A stretch of DNA of 64,000 nt from CAVWXT01 sp963759115 (GTDB taxonomy: Bacteria; Planctomycetota; Planctomycetia; Pirellulales; Thermoguttaceae): positions 496,001-560,000 of the forward strand of contig CAVWXT010000005.1 of the NCBI GenBank assembly GCA_963759115.1, written 5' to 3'. Position 1 is the first letter of the stretch, and the number at the start of each line of letters is the position of its first letter. Of the stretch, positions 45,664-54,767 are shown piece after piece. Made by a program: the position numbers and the translations under genes. The notes beneath the pieces are model-generated. The model saw only the letters and a program-made list of their open reading frames with translations, was not told where the DNA came from and did no database searches.

Positions 45664-46905
45664 ATGCCATTCAACCGCACCAGTACACGCGTAGCCCTCG
45701 GACTTTTCGTGCTCCTTCTGGCGGCGCCAAGTTATGGCCAGGGGCCGCTGGGGTTCCAGCTCTTCGCCCCCGCCGACGTAAGCACGATGGGCGGCGATAT
45801 TGAGCCGAACGAAGGCTACTTCGCCCAGGCCGATTTCCTCTGGTGGAACATCTCCCAACCCAAGGCCACGCCCGTGGGCTTTCCCAACCTCACTCGCAAC
45901 GTTGTCTTGGGCATATTTCCGGATGATGTGCGGGTCGACTCGAACACACTGGATACGAGCCAATTCCAAAGCGACTTCGCCGCGGGAGTCCGTTATGAGT
46001 TCGGACGCGTCGAAGACAGCAACGGTTGGTTCGCCAGCCTTTACCAGCCACTCCGTACGTCAGACACTTTTTTCGCTCCTTTAGCCAACATTGTGCTTCA
46101 GGACGAGCCGTTTGGACCCTTTGGCCTGAATCACCTCATGGGTGTAGTGGATCCGAACGGGGGCACTGCAAACAACCCCCTGCCTCTGACGGTCCAAAAC
46201 GTTACCATGAGCCACTTTGTGGATACGTGGAGCGTGGAGTTGATGTATCTCCACCGCTTCCGAACGTGTCACGAAGGAGGCACGTTCGAGTTCTTCGCTG
46301 GCCCCCGCTACATGGAGTTCAACGATCACTTCGACGTCACACTGGGCCCCCCAACACCCGCCAAGACGGCCGCCGACTTCCTCAATGGAAGCGAATGGAA
46401 CAGTGTCGCCGGGAACCATATCGTGGGCGGTGAACTTGGGGGACGCTGGTTCAAGAAGCAGGGACGATGGATGCTATCGACCGAGGGACGTTTCCTGGCC
46501 GGCTTGAACTGCCAGAACATCCATCAGTTTGTGAATTTTGGCCCCAATCTGAATCCTGGAATTACCGGTACCAGCCCGACCACGCCACCGCGGACGTCGG
46601 AAACTGCGAGCGGTAGCACATTTAGCCCATGGTTGATGGGGGGAAGCACATCCACGTATGATGCTTCCCCACAAGTATGGTCGCCCGGCGTCGAACTCCG
46701 GTTGGAAGCCCGCTACCAGATCACCAGCGCCCTTTCCTTCCACGCCGGTTGGACGGGCATGTGGGTGGGCGGCATCGCCCGCGGCGACTCCACGATCGAC
46801 TATACTCTCCACAATGACGGCACGGTGTTCGGGATCGACCTGTCGCACAACCGCGAAAACGTCTTCATCAACGGTCTGACGATGGGCATCGACTTCAACC
46901 GTTAG
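45664..46905 (+). CDS. BBP7-like outer-membrane beta-barrel protein
   Basis: A 413-residue secreted protein. Signal peptide: STRVALGLFVLLLAAPSYG, cleaved before QGPLGF. GYFAQADFLWWNISQPK and repeated aromatic strands (VELMYLHRFRTCHEGGTFEFFAGPRYMEF) fit planctomycete barrel proteins annotated as BBP7. The last strand, NVFINGLTMGIDFNR, is barrel-like, although it ends in Arg rather than Phe. The start at 45664 is preceded by GGACCAAGACT, with no strong Shine-Dalgarno. Probably an outer-membrane porin or surface structure. A strong terminator follows. Confidence 0.8.
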   Translation: MPFNRTSTRVALGLFVLLLAAPSYGQGPLGFQLFAPADVSTMGGDIEPNEGYFAQADFLWWNISQPKATPVGFPNLTRNVVLGIFPDDVRVDSNTLDTSQFQSDFAAGVRYEFGRVEDSNGWFASLYQPLRTSDTFFAPLANIVLQDEPFGPFGLNHLMGVVDPNGGTANNPLPLTVQNVTMSHFVDTWSVELMYLHRFRTCHEGGTFEFFAGPRYMEFNDHFDVTLGPPTPAKTAADFLNGSEWNSVAGNHIVGGELGGRWFKKQGRWMLSTEGRFLAGLNCQNIHQFVNFGPNLNPGITGTSPTTPPRTSETASGSTFSPWLMGGSTSTYDASPQVWSPGVELRLEARYQITSALSFHAGWTGMWVGGIARGDSTIDYTLHNDGTVFGIDLSHNRENVFINGLTMGIDFNR

Positions 46906-46932
46906 CGAGATCCGCGTCCCTGTCATCAACGA

Positions 46933-46963
46933 AAGCCCTCCCATTGCGATGGGGGGGCTTTTT
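46933..46963 (+). terminator. rho-independent terminator after the barrel gene
   Basis: AAGCCCTCCCAT (46933-46944), loop TGCG, ATGGGGGGGCTT (46949-46960) and five T. It lies 28 nt past the stop of the barrel gene. Confidence 0.85.
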
Positions 46964-47018
46964 GTTGCTCCCAGCGATTCCCTCGCGGTCCACACAGGGA
47001 GCGTGTGAACTTATTGTG

Positions 47019-47083
47019 GGAGGCGACTCCAGTCGCCGAATTTCCGGTGTTTCGCCGCACGATCGGCGACTGGAGTCGCCTCC
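47019..47083. repeat. REPIN-like palindrome pair, target of ORF-less intron copy 2
   Basis: GGAGGCGACTCCAGTCGCCGA (47019-47039) and its exact reverse complement (47063-47083) with a 23-nt spacer. The spacer differs from that of the copy at 10757-10819, but the arms are the same. The intron begins 3 nt after the right arm. Confidence 0.75.
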
Positions 47084-47085
47084 TA

Positions 47086-47871
47086 GTGCGCTTGTGAGTG
47101 TATCGAATCAGCAAGGTGCAAGTCCTTGTCGAAATTGGGTTTGAACTTCGTAACCGAAAGTAACTGCGTCCTCGTGAGAGGGGGTGGAGAGCAACTGAAG
47201 GTGAACGGCTGGTCCGCAGGATGACGAACTCGATTCGGCCGGTTGTCGTGGCGAGCCTGCTAGGAAAAGGCGAAGCCCAAGTGACGCTGTGGTCCTCGCA
47301 AGGGATGCGGTCGGCAGACCGCGCGGTAAGCTCCGGGGGGAAACCAAACCAAGCCCCAGAGGCGGCAACAGGTGGTTGGAGGCGGAACGGTCGGAAGGTT
47401 TGATACATGAAGCAAGGAGACCTGGGCGGGTACAAGGACGAAGTTCATTGTCCCTGATAAGGATACGAAGAATCGACCGCCCAGGAGTCAGAGCGTCCAT
47501 ACGAGCGAGGAAGCGGGGCAATGCCCGTCGAGCAAAGGGACGCAGGAAAGTGGATGAAACATGACGCACGGCCAAAACCACACCGTACCGCGAGTGTCGG
47601 CAACGACTAGCCACGACGGACTGCGTCAGGCACACGTAACTTGGCTCAGATTGGCCGCACCGTCGATGTTGCATGTTGGTGGCCTTCCCGTGAAGGTCAG
47701 GGCCTTTCGCTTCTGCCGATCCCGAGAAGGAACCTTGTTTCCTTCCCGCGCTCGGTTCACCAATCCTCTACGAGGTAACACCACTAACCGGAGAGCCGGA
47801 TGCGGGAAATCCGCCAGTCCGGTTCGGAGGGAGGGGAGGCCGGGAACTTAACCGGCCTTCCCTACCCCTAT
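47086..47871 (+). mobile_element. ORF-less group II intron, copy 2 (intact, 786 nt)
   Basis: GTGCG at 47086-47090 opens the intron; domain I motifs such as GGTGCAAGTCC and GTAACCGAAAGTAAC match the RT intron. The part corresponding to domain IV is short and has no RT, with only the ORF start and stop contexts conserved (GGATG...CATGACGC; GAGGTAACACC). Domain V is at 47791-47825 region (GAGCCGGATGCGGG to CCAGTCCGGTTC) and is identical to that of the RT intron. Domain VI ends CCCCTAT at 47871. It lies between the barrel gene's terminator and the 3' end of the M56 protease gene and interrupts no gene. Confidence 0.85.
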
Positions 47872-47953
47872 CAGCGGTTTCCTGCACAAATTCACAGCCT
47901 CAGGACGTGGCATCCTCCGCCTGCGACAACTGGTCCGCCAAGAGGTCAGAGTC

Positions 47954-50611
47954 TCACGGTTTCACAGGCGGATCGGACTTGGCCGGTTTTTTCTCGCCGC
48001 CAGGCGCTTTGTTGCGCAGCGCGGCGTCGACCTTTGTCTTGGGCCGCGGTTTGAACAACGGCCGCCCTTCCTTGCCCTGCTCGCGGCTGACCGCGCGGAG
48101 TTTCTCCAACAACCGCGCAATTTCCTCATGTACTTCCTGCGTTTGGGCGACCGTGATGCTCAGATTGTTCTCGAACGGCACAATTGAGCCGGGCCCCTCG
48201 TTGTTGTCCCACGTCGCCGGTTTGACGGTGGTCTTGATCACTTCCATCAGCGAATCGAAGTCCGGTTGCGTTTCGGCCGTGGAATTGGGCGGCAGCACCA
48301 GATCGCCGACTGGGTAGATAGTGGTTTCCAAGTGGTTGTCGGCCTCTTCGGGAGTCGTGATAAGCAGCATTTCATCCTGAATCACGTAAGTCAGGCCCTT
48401 CTCTTTGAGCAACAACCGGAGGGCGGACCGCAGCGTAATACCTTTGAGGTTCTTCGTGATCGGCGTATCCGATCCGATGCCCACGTCGTCCATTGCCTTC
48501 TTGTCGAGTTGGATTTCGATGCCGTGATAGTCCTTCAGGTAGTCGACAACATCTTGCAACGGCATCTCGACGAATTCAAGCTGCGTGGGCCCTGCCAGGG
48601 CCTCCTTGATCTTCTCGGCGGCCTCACTGTCGATGGGCGAAGCCGCCTGCGTCCCGATGCGGACTGGCCGTGCCTTCGGCTCGAACAATGGCACCGAGAC
48701 AACAGTGGTGACGCGCGTCTTGTGCCCCGGATGCAGCGACACGTCGCGGAACTCAAGCCATTGGTACGGCCGGCTTTGCAGGCGGAACACCTGAATATCC
48801 TTCAGCGAAAGCCCCGAAAACATGGCCGAAAGCAGATGGAACCCGCCGGCGCCGTTTCCGCTCGATGAGCTTGCGGCATGTTCCTTGCCGTCGTTGTCGA
48901 CCGCGACGACACGGGACTGCGGACCACTGATGTTGTGGGCGACGGCGACAAAAATGCCACCGTCTTTCTCATAGACGTGCGAGAAGGCAACGCCCACGTT
49001 GTTTGCCCCCGTCGCCTGGTCGCCGCGTTGGCTCTCTTTGACGGTCTGCCACGGTCCGGCCGCGACGCCGACGCGAATCGTCACCGTCGGCTTGGCCGGC
49101 AGGCTCATCGCGATGGCCTCCAGCATCGTCCCGTCCTTGACTACTCGATCGAGGCCGCCGCCGGCGCCGTTGTACGCAGGGTCGGACAACAACTCTACGC
49201 TGACCGGCTCGGCCGGCAAATTGCGCAGCAAGACGGCGACCTCGCGGGCCACATGGTCCTTTTCCGCATGTACTTCGGCGTGAACCGTGTCATAGGGCCG
49301 CTCGGCCAGCGGCGAGCCGTCGGGACGCCACCAGCGCCGATCCTGCGACGGATTCTCGCAGACGCCGAGCAACTCCACCGTGATGCCGTTGGGTAGCCTG
49401 GCCGTGAACGGCGGTTGCGACTCCGAGGGCTTTGTGCCGGCTGGCGCAGGCTTCGCGCCGCCGTCGGCGAACGGGTCGGCGGCTTGCCCCTGGGCGTCCG
49501 CTTTCGGAACGCTCAACATCGCCGCCACGGCAGCGATCAAGATCAGCCCTGCCAATGTTACCGAGACACTCCACAGCCGCGGTGCGCGGCTTTCGATCGG
49601 GTGATTCTGTACGAGCATGACGATCCTCCTGTAGAGTTCCGACTTGCGAAATCCCATCCCCAGGCCGACGATCGCCGGGTGCAGCGACCCGGCGGCGGCC
49701 CGAACCGTGAGAAACTCGGCATAATCCTCGGGCTGCGGCGCCTGGCGGGCCGCGTGGGCGTCGGCCACGAAATCCTGGCAGAGGCGAAGCTGCCGCCGCA
49801 GCCACCACACCAACGGGTGATAGAAAAACAGGACCCGCACCAGACCGGCCATCAGCCACACGCGGAAGTCGCGGCGTTCGACGTGCGACCATTCGTGGGC
49901 CAGGCACCACCGCAGCGATTGCCCGTCGCCGCAGAGGCTTTGGGGCACGACGATCACCGGCCGCCCCCAGGCAGCCGCGAAGGGCTGGCTCAGGCATCGG
50001 CTAACCAGCAGCCGCACCCGGTCGCCGCGTCGCCCGGCGATCTCGCCGAGCAACTCCCGGCAGAGTGGAGGTGCCGGTTGCGCCGTCCAGAGGATCCGCG
50101 CCAGGCCAGCCAGGCCAACCAGCCACCACGCGGCCCCGATGGCCACGCCCAGCAGATACAGGGCGACGATCCACGAAGCAAGAGCGACGCCGTTGGCCGG
50201 CATCTCGGCTGTTTCCACGGCGGGCACCGACTCTACACTGTGAACCGGGAGGGACAGCGTTGCGACATGCGGTGCCGTTTGCCTGGCGGTTTGCGCGACG
50301 GTCTGCTCGACCGACCGCTCGGGCACCGGCTCGGACACTCGATCGGCCGTTCCATCGATCGCGCGGAGCGGCGTCGCTTCGCGCCGGTCGAGGACCACGG
50401 CGTCCCGCCAATCAGCCGCCAACTGGGGATAACCGGGGATCATGCCCAGCCAAGGCGCCACCAGACAACCGATCAGGCTCAGTGTGATGATCCGCACCCG
50501 CCGCGTCGGTTGGCGGCACAGCAACACGGCCCCGCTGCCGGCCGCCAAGACCACCAGACTCACGAGGGCCGAACGCACCAGCCACGAGTAGAGGGCATCG
50601 TTCCAAGACAT
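47954..50611 (-). CDS. BlaR1/M56-type membrane metalloprotease fused to STN-like domain
   Basis: An 885-residue protein. N-terminal helices (LVSLVVLAAGSGAVLLC; VALASWIVALYLLGVAIGAAWWL) lead to the zinc protease site LAHEWSHVERRD (HEWSH at 239-243). The downstream E-x-x-C-D ligand motif of BlaR1 appears as LCQDFVADAH, so the third ligand is uncertain. A later helix (SVTLAGLILIAAVAAML) precedes a large exported region. Residues about 664-760 resemble the STN/secretin N0 fold (LQDVVDYLKDYHGIEIQL, LRSALRLLLKEKGLTYVI, MLLITTPEEAD), followed by a second alpha/beta repeat. No penicillin-binding sensor is seen. It is 128 nt downstream of blaI-like gene, forming a two-gene operon. Confidence 0.85.
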   Translation of the reverse strand: MSWNDALYSWLVRSALVSLVVLAAGSGAVLLCRQPTRRVRIITLSLIGCLVAPWLGMIPGYPQLAADWRDAVVLDRREATPLRAIDGTADRVSEPVPERSVEQTVAQTARQTAPHVATLSLPVHSVESVPAVETAEMPANGVALASWIVALYLLGVAIGAAWWLVGLAGLARILWTAQPAPPLCRELLGEIAGRRGDRVRLLVSRCLSQPFAAAWGRPVIVVPQSLCGDGQSLRWCLAHEWSHVERRDFRVWLMAGLVRVLFFYHPLVWWLRRQLRLCQDFVADAHAARQAPQPEDYAEFLTVRAAAGSLHPAIVGLGMGFRKSELYRRIVMLVQNHPIESRAPRLWSVSVTLAGLILIAAVAAMLSVPKADAQGQAADPFADGGAKPAPAGTKPSESQPPFTARLPNGITVELLGVCENPSQDRRWWRPDGSPLAERPYDTVHAEVHAEKDHVAREVAVLLRNLPAEPVSVELLSDPAYNGAGGGLDRVVKDGTMLEAIAMSLPAKPTVTIRVGVAAGPWQTVKESQRGDQATGANNVGVAFSHVYEKDGGIFVAVAHNISGPQSRVVAVDNDGKEHAASSSSGNGAGGFHLLSAMFSGLSLKDIQVFRLQSRPYQWLEFRDVSLHPGHKTRVTTVVSVPLFEPKARPVRIGTQAASPIDSEAAEKIKEALAGPTQLEFVEMPLQDVVDYLKDYHGIEIQLDKKAMDDVGIGSDTPITKNLKGITLRSALRLLLKEKGLTYVIQDEMLLITTPEEADNHLETTIYPVGDLVLPPNSTAETQPDFDSLMEVIKTTVKPATWDNNEGPGSIVPFENNLSITVAQTQEVHEEIARLLEKLRAVSREQGKEGRPLFKPRPKTKVDAALRNKAPGGEKKPAKSDPPVKP

Positions 50612-50651
50612 TTCATGGCTCCTCTTTCTGCTGCCGCGTCAAGAAACGCAA

Positions 50652-50732
50652 GGGGGACAGTCCCATTTTCGCGGCGATTGCGCCGGCTGCCGACGCAACG
50701 TCGCTCGCGCCGCGAAAATCGGGACAGTCCCC
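50652..50732. repeat. REP palindrome, GGGGACAGTCCCC family, copy 2
   Basis: Imperfect 25-bp arms, GGGGGACAGTCCCATTTTCG at 50652 onward and its near reverse complement ending at 50732, both also carrying CGCGGCG. It lies inside the operon between the BlaI-like and M56 genes and would be transcribed with them. Confidence 0.65.
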
Positions 50733-50739
50733 TGGCATG

Positions 50740-51132
50740 TTAGGGCTCCTCTTTCTGCTGCTCACGCTGCTTTTGGCGGCGGGCTTGGGAAATGATCCGT
50801 TCCAACTGCCGAAGTTCTTCGGGGCTGGAGTCCGTGGTGCTCAACATGCTCACCACGACCTGGTCGATCGCGCCGTCGAAGACCTGCTGAAGGAACCGCG
50901 ACGTGGCCCGCTCGCGGCTGTAATGGGGCGTGTAGACGAAGGTCCGCCCGCGCCGCTTGTGCGAGACCAGCCCCTTGTCGTCCATGATCCGCAGCAGCGT
51001 CTGCACGGTATTGAAGGCCAGCTCGTCGTTCGGGCAGAGCCGGCGGTGGACCTCGCGGACGCTGGCCGGTCCCAGTTCCCAAAGCACCTTGAGGATTTCC
51101 AGTTCTCGGCCGCTGGGGGTCGGTTCTTCCAT
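50740..51132 (-). CDS. BlaI/MecI/CopY-family repressor
   Basis: A 130-residue winged-helix protein: SGRELEILKVLWELGPASVREV (helix 1-2), LAFNTVQTLLRIMDDKGLV (recognition helix) and RTFVYTPHYSRERAT (wing). The C-terminal helix is for dimerisation and is the segment cut by BlaR1-type proteases in relatives. It is the partner of the M56 protease encoded next. The start at 51132 is preceded by GAACC rather than a strong Shine-Dalgarno. A dyad upstream is a candidate operator. Confidence 0.9.
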   Translation of the reverse strand: MEEPTPSGRELEILKVLWELGPASVREVHRRLCPNDELAFNTVQTLLRIMDDKGLVSHKRRGRTFVYTPHYSRERATSRFLQQVFDGAIDQVVVSMLSTTDSSPEELRQLERIISQARRQKQREQQKEEP

Positions 51133-51224
51133 GGTTCGCTCCGCAAGAGTTGCCGCCGTCGCAGAGCGGAATTCGTTCCGCTCATCATTGGGGAGGAACG
51201 GAATGAATCCCGTTCTACGCCTGA

Positions 51225-51242
51225 AACCTAAGTCTTTAGGTT
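51225..51242 (-). promoter_or_regulatory. candidate BlaI operator
   Basis: Perfect dyad AACCTAA-GTCT-TTAGGTT, 93 nt upstream of the BlaI-like start. A second, weaker dyad (TCACC...GGTGA) lies at about 51273-51295. BlaI-family repressors bind such 7-nt half-sites with short spacers, but this assignment rests on position and symmetry only. Confidence 0.45.
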
Positions 51243-51370
51243 ATTGTAGCGGGCCGTGTTTTCTTGTCAAGAGGCTTCACCGAAGTTTCTAGGTGACGAC
51301 GGCCGCGATGCGATCGCGGCTTGCAGGAAGGGGATATAACGCCGTCACGGGAGCCCGTCCCCGAAGGCAT

Positions 51371-51640
51371 TGTCGTTACCCACATCTCGTAGCGTGATAT
51401 TGCGATAAATGCGAGGGTCTTCGACCCGTAGGGTCGTTCGACAGTAGCCCAGCGATTCATCGCTGGGGAGAAGGGGATACCGATACCAACTTCGTCCCGT
51501 AGGGACAACCGAAAATGATCCGCGAATTACCCATTCGGTCGTCCCTACGGGACTCACAATATATTCTCTCTATTCCTCCCAGCAGTAAACTGCTGGGCTA
51601 CTATCGTACGTCCCTACGGGACAAAATGTGGGTAAGGACA
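51371..51640. repeat. MITE-like palindrome-rich element, copy 2 (intact, no intron)
   Basis: A 270-bp element bounded by TGTCGTTACCCACATCTCGT (51371-51390) and the reverse complement of 51621-51640 (TGTCCTTACCCACATTTTGT). It is inverted relative to copy 1 at 27826-30022. Internal hairpins are the same, including CCCAGCAGTAAACTGCTGGG at 51579-51598. The bases after it, CTA|CTATCG (junction 51600/51601), are the unoccupied target of the RT intron. Confidence 0.85.
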
Positions 51641-51718
51641 AGCACGGAAGGCTCGGCCGAGCCAGCCACTTCTGCCGCGGCTGCCGACCCCGGGCAAGAG
51701 AACCCGCGTCACCCGTCC

Positions 51719-53741
51719 TCACGCCGTCTGCTTCAGGTCCTCGAAATGGATCTGATACAGCCGGCGGTAGAGGCCGCAGCGGGTCAGCAGCTCCTCGTGG
51801 CGGCCGACGTCGAGAATCCGGCCGGCTTGCATCACCACGATCCGATCGGCCAGCGACAAGACGGCCAGCCGATGGGTGATGAGGATCGGTGGTTCGGCCC
51901 TGGGTGAACTTCTCCAACACCTGCTGGATCGCCTGCTCGCTCTCCAGGTCGACCTGGCTGGTGGCCTCGTCGAGGATCAGGATGGCCGGGTCGCGGAGGA
52001 TGGCCCGGGCCAGGGCGATGCGCTGCCGCTGCCCGCCGGAAAGGCAATTGCCCAACGCGCCGGCCGAGGTCTCGTAGCCGTGGGGCAGCTCGTGCTCGAT
52101 GAAGCGATGGGCGTGGGCCTGCTTGGCGGCCTCGATCACTTGCTCGCGCGTGGCGTGCGGCGTGCCGTAGCGGATGTTGTTGAAAATCGTGTCGTCGAAG
52201 AGCATCGTCTCCTGCGTGACCAGTCCGATCTGGCCGCGAAGGTCGCGCAGCCGCATGTCGGGCAGCGGCACGCCGTCGAGCTTCACCACGCCGGTGGTCG
52301 GATCGGCAAAACGCGGAATCAGGTTGGCCAGCGTGCTCTTGCCGCAGCCGTTCGGGCCGACAATGGCGATCGTCTCGCCGAAGGCGATCTTCAGGTTGAT
52401 TTCTTCGAGCACCGGCTTGTCCGGCTGATAGGCGAAGCCGACGTTCTCGAACGCCAGCTCGCGGTGATGGCGTTGGAAGGGGGCCGGCTGCTTCGGGTCG
52501 CGGACCGTGCGGCTGGCGGTCGAGCCGCGAGAAAATGCGGTCGGACGGCGGCAAAGCCCGCCTGCAGACTGCTGAAAATGTCCGACATCTTCCGCAGCGG
52601 GTCGGCCATGCCGGCCAGCAGGGCGAAAAACGTCAGCATGGCGCTCTGGCCGATGCGCCAGTTGCTCAGGCTCATCCCAAGCAGCCGTCGGCTTCGGCGA
52701 GAAGATCAGCCATCCGCCCACGATCATCACCACGCGAGACCGTGGCGATGCCCAGCACTTCGGTCATCGGATGGCTGAGCGAATCGTAGCGGGCGATGCG
52801 CATCGACTTGTGGTAGTAGCTCTTGTTGTTGTCGTGGAATCGCTTGCGTTCCTGCGATTCGGTGGTGAACGCCTTGACGATCTTGATGCTGCGGAAGGTT
52901 TCTTCGAGGGTCGTGTAGATGCCGGCCATTTCTTCCATCGCCCGGCGGTTCGCCCGCTTGAGCATCTTGGCCAGCCAGCGGATCGAGAAGGCCGCCACGG
53001 GCGTAATGAACAAGGTGAGCAGCAGCAGCCGCCAGCTAAAGAACGCCGCCCCGGCCAGGCAGGCGAACATCTTCAGCGGCTCGCGAATCAGCTTGCCGAA
53101 CAGCGAGTCCAGCCCCTTGGCCACTTGGTTCATGTCGTTGGTGAAGCGGCTCATCAGGTCGGCGGTGCCGTCTTCGCCGAAGGTGGCCAGGTCCATCCGC
53201 AACGTGCGGCGGTAGAACAGCTTCCGCAAATCGAACGTGGCCAGTTGGGCCAACCGCGCCACCAACACGTTGTTGGCCACCAGGAAAACGTCTTTGAGCA
53301 CCGTTCCCAGCAGCAGGAAGACGGTGATGAACACCAGCGTCTGGAACGGGTCGGCCGGCAGATAGGCGTCGATGTACGGCTTGGCGATCAACGCTCCCCA
53401 CAAGCTGTAGTCCGCCTTGGAGCGATCGTATTCCGCGTCGTGGATTGTTTGCTGGATTTGCCCCGCCAGCGCCGTATCGCCGCTCTGCTCTGCGGCGGCC
53501 AGTTTTCCGCTGCAACTGCTCGAGTTCGGACGACTTGGCGGCAGACGATCGCTTGGTGCTCCGTGATTTTCTCGTCGACCCATTGCTGCATCGACTTGTT
53601 CTTGAAGACCACCTCGACCACGGGGTAGACGGCGCCGATGTTGACGCCCCAAAGGATCGCGACCATCAAAGCGGAGACGATCGTGGCGGCGAAGGTGAAC
53701 TTGTAGCGGATCGCCATCCGCACGACTCGGCCGAAGTTCAT
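51719..53741 (-). CDS. ABC exporter (MsbA/multidrug type), several frameshifts
   Basis: A single gene of about 673 residues broken by at least four single-base errors (near 53520, 52690, 52540 and 51880). N-terminus MNFGRVVRMAIRYKFTFAAT begins the membrane domain; a helical insert (about residues 60-115) follows. RFTNDMNQVAKGLDSLFGKL and EEMAGIYTTLEETFRSIKIV are typical of the coupling region. The nucleotide-binding domain is intact in one frame: IVGPNGCGKSTLANLI (Walker A), LVTQETMLFDD (Q-loop), NCLSGGQRQRIALARAI (signature) and ILILDEATSQVD (Walker B). It ends HFEDLKQTA. It probably exports a lipid or hydrophobic compound. Confidence 0.87.
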
Positions 53742-54314
53742 AGTGAGCAATCCCCCGGTGATCCAGCTTGTTCTCTCACCAATCGGTGGGGTGGGCGCTG
53801 TCGTTTGCGCGAAGGCATCCACCCCGTGGCGACCGGTCGCGGGCCAGCGGCGCCCCTTGTAACACATTCCGCCATTTCGACCAAGAGCGGAAGAACGACG
53901 GGGAGTCGCCGGTCGCTGTGGGAAATGGGGTAATGGAAAATATGGGATGGCAGAGTCGAATAGGATGCATGCGTAGGGTGGGAACAGCCCACCGACATCT
54001 GGGCGTCTGGCAGTCAGCGTAGGGTGGGCACCGCCCACCGACATCTCGGCGTCTAGCAGATCGTCGTGGGCTCTACCGTTGCGATCTGGCGGCCGTGCGC
54101 CCGCAAACTCGGGGCACATTACCCCTTCTATGCCACGCGGCTCCAAGTCATGCCGGTTGGCGGATGCGAGTCCTGCGGAAAGCAACGGTTCTGCCGATTT
54201 TCTGGACTCTACGGGATGTCGGGCCGATGTCTGATGAAGGCAGAGGCGAGCTTTCCCGCACGAGAACCCTTTCGCCGCCCTGCAAGGACAAGAGCATATA
54301 AGGAATCCTCCGAC
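53742..54314. other. intergenic region with tandem REP units
   Basis: No supported gene in 573 bp. It contains the tandem repeat at 53971-54059. Weak frames exist on both strands but lack ribosome sites or motifs. The ribosome site region GGAATCCTCCGAC lies just before the lipoprotein gene. Confidence 0.4.
53971..54059. repeat. tandem repeat of two 43-46-bp units (GTAGGGTGGGC family)
   Basis: Unit 1 (53971-54016) and unit 2 (54017-54059) both read GCGTAGGGTGGG...CCCACCGACATCT...GGCGTCT. Each contains a hairpin (GTGGGC/GCCCAC). Related single units are at 34920-34944 and after the lipoprotein gene at 54661-54680. Confidence 0.65.
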
Positions 54315-54650
54315 ATGAAACGCGCGATCTTCTCAGTATTGGCGGTGGTTGTTCTGGTCGGGCTGACCGGCTGCGTCACGCAGCAGGCGAAACGCTCCGC
54401 ATGCACCAACGGCTGTTGCCCCCAAGTCGCCGAGAACGGCCAGGCCGCCGACGGCGAGAACTGCCCTGATCCCGGCCGAGCCCATGTTTGTCGGCTGTGC
54501 GGCGGACACGGCTGCCCGCTCTGCTGCGGCCGAGGTGAGGCCGAGGGCGTCAATCCCGGACCGGCCACCGGTGCGATCGACTACCCCTACTACACGAACC
54601 GCAGTCCTCGCGATTTCCTCGCCAAGAGCCCGGCCAGCATCGGGCCGTGA
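54315..54650 (+). CDS. small Cys-rich lipoprotein
   Basis: A 111-residue protein with a lipoprotein signal, AIFSVLAVVVLVGLTGCV (lipobox LTGC, Cys20). The mature part holds eight or more Cys in pairs (CTNGCC; CRLCGGHGCPLCCGRG), a CxxCxGxxCxxC-like pattern that could bind metal or form disulfides. The C-terminus YYTNRSPRDFLAKSPASIGP is a planctomycete-type tail seen on small envelope proteins. Stands alone; convergent with ribD. Confidence 0.72.
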   Translation: MKRAIFSVLAVVVLVGLTGCVTQQAKRSACTNGCCPQVAENGQAADGENCPDPGRAHVCRLCGGHGCPLCCGRGEAEGVNPGPATGAIDYPYYTNRSPRDFLAKSPASIGP

Positions 54651-54767
54651 GGCAGCCGACGTAGGGCACCGCCCACCGGGTTCGTTTGTAGAAGCGGCAT
54701 CCTGCCGCTTCCAACCGGGTCTCAAGAACGACAACTCATGCCGAAATAACGCGGCAAGATGCCGCGT

